Under the pieces are notes generated by a model. The model was not told the origin of the DNA and did no database searches. It saw only the letters and a program-made list of their open reading frames with translations. A stretch of DNA of 64,000 nucleotides from Arthrobacter sp. AQ5-05. Its GTDB lineage: Bacteria; Actinomycetota; Actinomycetes; Actinomycetales; Micrococcaceae. The stretch is taken from assembly GCF_003287975.1 (NCBI RefSeq), contig NZ_QMKQ01000002.1, positions 62,001-126,000 of the forward strand, written 5' to 3'. Below, piece by piece: positions 58,445-64,000 of this stretch. Made by a program: the position numbers and the translations under genes. Within the stretch, counting starts at the first letter, position 1; each line of letters begins with the position of its first letter.

Positions 58445-61400
58445 ATGCGAAGTTCACCAGGCAAGATTCGTAGAGCCGTCGGTCTAAGTGCCGTCGGCGC
58501 CATCGCGGCCGCCGCGCTGGTCCCGCTGGGGATCACCGGGGCCGCGGCAGTACCCGAGGCCACCGACGCGTCGGCAAGCACCATTTCCTCGCAAGCACTC
58601 CAGGTCACGGTCTCCCGCGACTTCCCGCAGGTGCTCAAGTACACCGAGGCCTCCACCTCCGCGACCCTCGACGGAGCCACCAAGCCCATCGATGCGATCA
58701 CGATCAACGGCGAGACCCGCAAGGTCGAGGTGACTTCGAAGCCAGCCGGCGAATCGGCCATGGACTACCGGATCACCGTTCCGGAAATCCCGGGCGCCGT
58801 GATCAAGGCCCGAATCAGCGTCGAGGACTCCGTGATGACGTTCCGCGTCACGGAGATCACCGACGGCGACTCCACCAAGATCCGCACGCTGGGCATCCCC
58901 GGAAACAACCTGGTCAGCGTGTCCTCGACCAACCCCGGCGCCCAGGTCTCCACGGCCAACCTCTCGGTGGACCGCGCCAAGAGCGGTGACACCTTCACCC
59001 GGGTCTCCGACTCCACGCCCCTGGACACCAAGCCCCAGGAATCGGCCTTCGCCCTGGCAAACACCGATAAACTCGCCGCGGCGCTGGAATCCAATTCCCT
59101 GTACGACACCTCCTCCGGTTCCGGATACCGGTCCCAGGGCCGCTTCCAGCGCCAGGCCGTGAAGGACGGCGAGCACGTGCGCGTGGGCATCTCCAGCGGC
59201 GACTGGCTCTACCGCGCCAAGGAATCCAACGAGATCGAGGAGCTGCCCTGGTCCAAGGTGAAGATCACCGCCGACGCCAACGCCGATGGGACGGTCGACT
59301 GGCAGGACGCCGCCATCGCGCTGCGCGACATCGCGGTGCTCCCGCACAAGGGCGAAGACGTCAAGGACAAGGTCGTCCAGCGCATCCCGTTCAACTTCGC
59401 CTCCCAGGCAACGCACCCGTTCCTGCGCACACTGGATGACACCAAGCGCATCGCGCTGGCCACCGACGGTCTCGGCCAGTCGGCCATCCTCAAGGGGTTC
59501 GGCAACGAGGGGCACGACTCGGCAAACACCGACTTCGCCGACAACTACAACACCCGCGCCGGCGGACTTGGGGACCTGAACCAGCTCCTGGAGGCCAGCA
59601 AGAAATGGAACGCCTCCTACGGCGTCCACATCAACCAGACCGAGGCCTACCCGGAATCCAAGTTCTTCTCCGACGACCTGGTCGACCCGAAGGCCAAGGG
59701 CTGGAGCTGGCTGGACCAGTCGTACTACATCAACCAGCGCAAGGACATCCTCACCGGCAACCTGGCCGAGCGCGTGAAGAAATTCCGCGAACAGACCAGC
59801 GAGAACCTGGACATGGTCTACGTCGATGTCTACTACCAATATGGCTGGCTGGCCGAGCGCCTGCAGAAGGAACTGGTCAAGAACGGCTTCCGGGTCAGCT
59901 CCGAGTGGGCCCACTCGCTGGACCGGAACAACACGTGGTCCCACTGGGCCACTGACGAGAAGTACGGCGGATCCAACAACAAGGGCGTCAACTCGGACAT
60001 CATCCGATTTGCGCTCAACTCGCAGAAGGACACCTGGAACCCGCACCCGTTGCTGGGCAACGCCAACATCGTCGAGTGGGAAGGCTGGACAGGGCAGAAC
60101 GACTACAACGCCTTCTACCAGAACATCTGGAAGAAGAACCTGCCGGCGAAGTTCCTGCAGCAGCAGGAAATCGTCAATTGGGAGAAGGAACGGATCGACC
60201 TCACCGGCGGCGTCTCCGTCACCGGGACCTCGGCCGGGGACCGGGTCATCACCGATTCGGGCGCCGAGGTGCTGCGCGGGGACAGCTACCTGTTGCCCTG
60301 GGCAGCGGACGGCACCTTCGACGCCAGCGGCGACGAACCCACCAAGCTGTACCACTACAGCGCCAAGGGAGGCACCAGCACCTGGACGCTGCCGGAGCGC
60401 TTTCGCCAAAACGGCGGGTACAAGCTCTACAAGCTCACCGACACCGGCCGCGAACTGGTCGACCAGCCCAAGGCCAGCAAGGGCAAGATCACGCTGAGGG
60501 CCGAGGCCGGGCAGCCCTACGTGCTCGCGCACGACGCCCGTCCCGCGCTGCCGCAGCAGGCGGACTTCGGCCAGGGAACCGGCGTCACCGACCCCGGCTT
60601 CAATTCCGGCACCCTGGAATCCTGGAACCCGGCCGGCTCGGCCACCGTCGAACGCAACGACAAGGGCCACAGCTACGCGGTCCTGGGCGAAGGAACCTCC
60701 GCGATCTCGCAGAAGCTGGGCAAACTGGAACCGGGAACCTACTCGGTCGGCGCCTGGGTCGAGGTGGAAAAGGGCAAGTCCCGGGAAACGACGCTGTCCG
60801 TGCAGGGCCAGGGCACCGCATCCGTGTCCAACACCATCCACAGCTCACGGGCCACCAACTACGTCGCCGCCGACGAGAAGCACGGCACCAACTTCCAGCG
60901 CTTGCGCGTACTGGTCGAGGTGAAGGAATCGGGCTCCCCGGAGCTGCGGATCTCCGTCAGCGACGGAACGGCCAAGGTCCGCATCGACGACGTGCGCGTC
61001 GTGGCCACCGCAAAGGTCCCCACCTCCGGCGTCATCTCGGAGGACTTCGAGGACATCGACCAGGGGTGGGGCCCCTTCGTGAAGGGCAATGCCGGCGGGT
61101 CCACGGATCCCCGCACCCACCTCGCCGAACTCAACGCGCCGTATACGCAGTCCGGCTGGAACTCCAAGGCAACCGACGACGTCATCGACGGCAAGTGGTC
61201 GCTGAAATCCCATGCGGAGAACAAGGGCCCGGGCGGCGGCCCGGGGCTGGTCTACCGGACCAGCAACTACACCGTCCCGATGACACCGGGCCACGAGTAC
61301 CGGGTCGGCTTCGACTACCAGAACGCCTTGGCGGGCGAATACAACTGGGTTGGCGGCTACGCCTCGGCCAATGGCACCGTCAAGACCCAAACCAAGGCGC

Positions 61401-62347
61401 TGCCGCGCCAGCTGGAAACCGCCCGCTTCACCGACACCGTCGTGGCCGGCGGATGCGGCGACACCTGGGTGGGACTCGAACGCGTTGGCAGTTCGGAACT
61501 GGCCGACTTCTCGCTGGACAACCTGCTGGTCGAGGACCTCGGTGCAGCGGCAAGCATTCCCGCCTGCGGGCAGGTTGACGTCGCGCTGGAGGGCGACGTG
61601 ATCAAGCAGGACCAGGAGAACACCTTCACCACCACGTTCACCAGCGACGAGCCCGCCGACATCAAGGACCTCGAGGTAGCCCTCGAGCTACCCGAAGGCT
61701 GGAGGGCCACGGCCAAGACCGCGAACACAGCCGCCACGCTGGCCCCGGGTGCGAAGCTGGAAACCACGTGGGCCGTGGTGCCCCCGGCATCCGCGGACGG
61801 AGATTACACGGTGGGCACCACCGCGTCCTACTTCACCACCGCGGACCCGGTGGGTACGCGCACGGTCTCCGACGACGTGGCCGTCTACACGCTGCCGGCA
61901 CCTCCCGCGGGCACCGTCTACGCCAGCGACCACCAGTGGGTCAGCGCCGACAACGGCTGGGGCCCGGTGGAGAAGGACAAGGCCAACGGCGAAAACGGCG
62001 AGGGCGACGGGCCTGCCATCACCCTGAACGGCGTCGTCTACCCCAAGGGCCTGGGTGCGCACGCACCCAGCACCGTGCGCTACTTCACGGGCGGCAAGTG
62101 CTCCTCCTTCACGGCGCAGGTCGGCATCGACGACGTCCAGAAGACCCTGGGCTCGGTCGGCTTCACCGTGCTGGCCGACGGCAAGTCCGTCGCTGCTTCC
62201 CCGGTGATGCGGGCAACCAGTGCTACCCACGCGCTGAGTGCCGACATCACCGGCGCCGAGTACGTCGACCTGGTGGCAGACGTTGCCGGGGACGGCAACG
62301 GCAACGACCACGCGGACTGGGCCGACGCCAAGTTCACCTGCAAGTAG
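58445..62347 (+). CDS. Secreted GH101 endo-alpha-N-acetylgalactosaminidase-like hydrolase
   Basis: A 1300-residue exported enzyme. The signal peptide (1-35) ends near A-A-A-V-P. An N-terminal beta domain precedes the GH101 barrel (about 270-600), which contains a Ca-binding-like D-A-N-A-D-G-T-V-D-W-Q-D loop, catalytic Asp 461 in M-V-Y-V-D-V-Y and Glu 487 in S-S-E-W-A-H. Further beta domains follow, then a NEW3-like domain (about 1050-1150) and a C-terminal NPCBM carbohydrate-binding domain (about 1158-1300). The family removes Gal-GalNAc from mucin-type O-glycans. GAGGAG precedes the ATG at 58445. No anchor motif is seen, so the enzyme is probably released. Confidence 0.88.
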   Translation: MRSSPGKIRRAVGLSAVGAIAAAALVPLGITGAAAVPEATDASASTISSQALQVTVSRDFPQVLKYTEASTSATLDGATKPIDAITINGETRKVEVTSKPAGESAMDYRITVPEIPGAVIKARISVEDSVMTFRVTEITDGDSTKIRTLGIPGNNLVSVSSTNPGAQVSTANLSVDRAKSGDTFTRVSDSTPLDTKPQESAFALANTDKLAAALESNSLYDTSSGSGYRSQGRFQRQAVKDGEHVRVGISSGDWLYRAKESNEIEELPWSKVKITADANADGTVDWQDAAIALRDIAVLPHKGEDVKDKVVQRIPFNFASQATHPFLRTLDDTKRIALATDGLGQSAILKGFGNEGHDSANTDFADNYNTRAGGLGDLNQLLEASKKWNASYGVHINQTEAYPESKFFSDDLVDPKAKGWSWLDQSYYINQRKDILTGNLAERVKKFREQTSENLDMVYVDVYYQYGWLAERLQKELVKNGFRVSSEWAHSLDRNNTWSHWATDEKYGGSNNKGVNSDIIRFALNSQKDTWNPHPLLGNANIVEWEGWTGQNDYNAFYQNIWKKNLPAKFLQQQEIVNWEKERIDLTGGVSVTGTSAGDRVITDSGAEVLRGDSYLLPWAADGTFDASGDEPTKLYHYSAKGGTSTWTLPERFRQNGGYKLYKLTDTGRELVDQPKASKGKITLRAEAGQPYVLAHDARPALPQQADFGQGTGVTDPGFNSGTLESWNPAGSATVERNDKGHSYAVLGEGTSAISQKLGKLEPGTYSVGAWVEVEKGKSRETTLSVQGQGTASVSNTIHSSRATNYVAADEKHGTNFQRLRVLVEVKESGSPELRISVSDGTAKVRIDDVRVVATAKVPTSGVISEDFEDIDQGWGPFVKGNAGGSTDPRTHLAELNAPYTQSGWNSKATDDVIDGKWSLKSHAENKGPGGGPGLVYRTSNYTVPMTPGHEYRVGFDYQNALAGEYNWVGGYASANGTVKTQTKALPRQLETARFTDTVVAGGCGDTWVGLERVGSSELADFSLDNLLVEDLGAAASIPACGQVDVALEGDVIKQDQENTFTTTFTSDEPADIKDLEVALELPEGWRATAKTANTAATLAPGAKLETTWAVVPPASADGDYTVGTTASYFTTADPVGTRTVSDDVAVYTLPAPPAGTVYASDHQWVSADNGWGPVEKDKANGENGEGDGPAITLNGVVYPKGLGAHAPSTVRYFTGGKCSSFTAQVGIDDVQKTLGSVGFTVLADGKSVAASPVMRATSATHALSADITGAEYVDLVADVAGDGNGNDHADWADAKFTCK

Positions 62348-62367
62348 GCGTTCGCCACCGGTCGGTT

Positions 62368-62410
62368 GGGGCCCTTGCCCCCGGGATTCGTTCCCGGGGG
62401 CAAGGGCCCC
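62368..62410. terminator. Strong terminator hairpin after the GH101 gene
   Basis: A perfect 19-base-pair stem with a 5-base loop starts 21 bases past the GH101 stop. It is among the longest perfect stems in the window. Confidence 0.85.
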
Positions 62411-62458
62411 TTCCCGTATCGCGGTCCGTCCCCGCACAACAACAACGCCCGCAAACAA

Positions 62459-62506
62459 CGATGGCGTCGGGCCTGCCTTCCACGGAAGGTCGACCCGACG
62501 CCATCG
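62459..62506. terminator. Terminator hairpin after the GNAT gene
   Basis: CGATGGCGTCGGG and its exact complement form a 13-base-pair outer stem with an inner CCTTCC/GGAAGG stem, 17 bases from the GNAT stop at 62523. It probably ends the glyS-GNAT transcript on the minus strand. Confidence 0.8.
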
Positions 62507-62522
62507 GCGTTGCAGCCAAGAA

Positions 62523-63440
62523 CTACGCGGTCGCCACGATGTACGTGGTGGCGGTGACCGTGGCGTGCTTGGCCGCGACCAGCACGTCGATGAGCGAGGA
62601 GAGCACGACCATCGAGCCGTCCACCTCCAGCTTCACCGGGTACTGGTGCGCCAGCATGGCCAGCATCCCGCGGATCGGCTCGGCCGATTCGTCCTGGCCC
62701 AGTTCCGGGTTCCAGCCCAGCAGCACGTCGGCGGGCGCATCGGCGCGCGCCGGGGTGTAGCTGATGGCAAAGGACAGGATCTTCCCGCCGCGGGCCTTGG
62801 GCTTGTCGCGGAACACGATCACTCCCTGGGCACCGGTGGCGTCATCGAGCAACATCTTCTGCGCGCTGCCCAGGGTCATGTTCGCCGGATCCCACTTGTG
62901 GATCGAGTTGTAGAACTCGATGACCAGCTTTGTCAGCTCGACGCTGCCGGTTCCGATGTCCTCCAGGGTCAGCCCGTCGTCGTCGAAGAGCGGCAGCGCC
63001 AGGCCACCGGGCTCGACAACCACGTCGCGGGCCACCTGGATCTGTTTCATGCCCAGCGACGCGCAGAACCCCGCCGCCGTAGCAGCATCGGTTCCTGCTG
63101 TCACGGTGTAGCGGGCCTTCAGCTCGGTGCTTTGCCCGGCAGGGACCAACGCGCGAAGGCGCGCCACCAGCTCCGTGCCCACGCCGGTGCGGCGGTGCTC
63201 CCGTGCCACTTCCACATACAGCCACAGCCGCTGCGGATGCAGGGTCGAGGCGAACACCACCCCGGCGGCGACCGCGATGCCCTGGTCGGTGGCCACCAGC
63301 GCGCGGCTGAACGGCGCATTCGAGTCCTTGCGGAACATCGTGCGGTCCTGGTGGGCGTGCGGGGAGGCCGGGTCGCCGAAGATCTCCAGCAACGCCAGGT
63401 CGTCCCCGTCCGTCCAGGGCCGGTACTCGAGTGTCGACAT
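62523..63440 (-). CDS. GNAT-family acetyltransferase, two-domain
   Basis: A 305-residue protein. Residues 1-150 form a GNAT domain with the acetyl-CoA motif R-R-T-G-V-G-T-E-L near residue 85. Residues 150-305 look like a second, degenerate GNAT half (Y-N-S-I-H-K-W-D-P-A-N-M-T). The two-half layout recalls mycothiol synthase-type enzymes, but motifs are too weak to assert that. It starts 4 bases after glyS ends, so the two are likely co-transcribed. Confidence 0.8.
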   Translation of the reverse strand: MSTLEYRPWTDGDDLALLEIFGDPASPHAHQDRTMFRKDSNAPFSRALVATDQGIAVAAGVVFASTLHPQRLWLYVEVAREHRRTGVGTELVARLRALVPAGQSTELKARYTVTAGTDAATAAGFCASLGMKQIQVARDVVVEPGGLALPLFDDDGLTLEDIGTGSVELTKLVIEFYNSIHKWDPANMTLGSAQKMLLDDATGAQGVIVFRDKPKARGGKILSFAISYTPARADAPADVLLGWNPELGQDESAEPIRGMLAMLAHQYPVKLEVDGSMVVLSSLIDVLVAAKHATVTATTYIVATA

Positions 63441-63444
63441 GTTC

Positions 63445-64000
63445 CTAGGCTCCGTTGAGGCGCTCGGACAGGTAGGTGCGCACCTTGTCCAGTGCCACGC
63501 GTTCCTGGGCCATGGTGTCGCGGTCGCGGATGGTCACGGCCTGGTCCTCGAGGGTGTCGAAGTCCACGGTGATGCAGAAAGGCGTGCCGATCTCATCCTG
63601 GCGGCGGTAGCGGCGGCCAATGGCGCCTGCGTCGTCGAAGTCGATGTTCCAGGACTTGCGCAGCTCGGCGGCAAGCGCCTTGGCCTTCGGGGACAGGTCC
63701 TCGTTGCGCGAAAGCGGAAGCACCGCGGCCTTGACCGGGGCCAGGCGCGGATCGAGCTTGAGCACGGTGCGCTTGTCCACCCCGCCCTTGGCGTTCGGGG
63801 CCTCGTCCTCGACGTAGGCGTCGACCAGGAACGCCATCATCGAACGGGTCAGGCCAAAGGACGGCTCGATCACGTACGGGGTGAAACGCTCTCCGGTGGC
63901 CTGGTTGAAGTAGGACAGCTCGGTGCCCGAGGCCTTGGAGTGGGAAGACAGGTCGTAGTCGGTGCGGTTGGCGACACCCATGAGCTCGCCCCACTCCGAA
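63445..64000 (-). CDS. glyS: Glycyl-tRNA synthetase, C-terminal part (partial)
   Basis: The final 184 or so codons of a class II dimeric glycyl-tRNA synthetase, cut by the window end. It contains [14 protein letters not shown] (motif 3 region) and the anticodon-binding domain with [10 protein letters not shown] and [16 protein letters not shown]. The frame is open to base 64000. The catalytic N-terminal part and the start lie to the right. Confidence 0.93.
   Translation of the reverse strand, partial: SEWGELMGVANRTDYDLSSHSKASGTELSYFNQATGERFTPYVIEPSFGLTRSMMAFLVDAYVEDEAPNAKGGVDKRTVLKLDPRLAPVKAAVLPLSRNEDLSPKAKALAAELRKSWNIDFDDAGAIGRRYRRQDEIGTPFCITVDFDTLEDQAVTIRDRDTMAQERVALDKVRTYLSERLNGA

Noticed and set aside
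58484-60841. A 785-codon open frame on the minus strand within the GH101 gene
   Set aside because: Val/Gly/Arg-rich with no motifs, and opposite a clear GH101 coding sequence with catalytic residues.

Overview
The window is GC-rich actinobacterial chromosome, most likely from the family Micrococcaceae (Arthrobacter, Glutamicibacter or Paeniglutamicibacter type). That placement is an inference from strong G/C third-position bias, the gene order rpsB-tsf-pyrH-frr-cdsA, a DivIVA-motif protein, an actinobacterial Holin-X type membrane protein, GTG/TTG starts, ATGA/GTGA gene overlaps and tRNAs without encoded CCA. No phage, transposase, integrase or CRISPR array was seen. Layout, left to right. 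1-4171: the end of a CitA/DcuS-type two-component system, an acyl-CoA dehydrogenase/MaoC pair divergent from a TetR regulator, and a GNAT acetyltransferase. 4187-16312: two tandem, complete oligopeptide-type ABC operons on the minus strand. Each is ordered binding protein, hairpin, two permeases, fused DppD-DppF ATPase. 16547-20786: a branched-chain 2-oxoacid dehydrogenase operon (E1 alpha, E1 beta, E2) divergent from an Lrp/AsnC regulator. 20943-27028: a LytS/LytTR two-component system between two DUF485 + sodium/solute symporter pairs, a probable acetate/pyruvate-type carboxylate uptake block. 27154-33295: core genes (DivIVA-motif protein, cdsA, frr, pyrH, tsf, rpsB) and a degenerate M23 protein. 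33309-38781: cell-envelope genes (two GT4 glycosyltransferases, a DMT-type membrane protein, a CDP-alcohol phosphatidyltransferase, a Holin-X/DUF3618-like protein) with tRNA-Met. 38944-42491: two almost identical tRNA-Asn genes flanking an ABC-F ATPase and a lipase-maturation-factor-like membrane protein. 42558-47000: dnaG, dgt and dusB. 47076-57316: an accessory catabolic locus built around one divergent promoter. 57340-58444: a broken GntR-type regulator and a long intergenic region. 58445-62347: a large secreted GH101-type glycoside hydrolase. 62523-64000: a GNAT protein and the 3' part of glyS. The most interesting block is 47076-57316. Leftward run an amino-acid-type ABC importer, an IclR regulator, an FMN 2-hydroxy-acid oxidase and a GlcD-type FAD oxidase. 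Rightward run a HisC-like aminotransferase, a VanA-like Rieske oxygenase, a HutD-like protein and a luciferase-like monooxygenase. The order suggests import of an amino acid or 2-hydroxy acid, conversion to the 2-oxo acid, and oxygenation of its ring. I do not recognise this set as a described pathway. Two related palindromes and one Crp/GlxR-like site lie in the shared promoter. Crp/GlxR-like sites (GTGA-N6-TCAC or one base off) also precede the second oligopeptide operon, the bkd operon, the symporter/LytS divergent promoter and the GH101 gene. This suggests that much of the window's catabolism is under one cAMP-type carbon regulator. Function calls come from reading motifs by eye; no database search was run.
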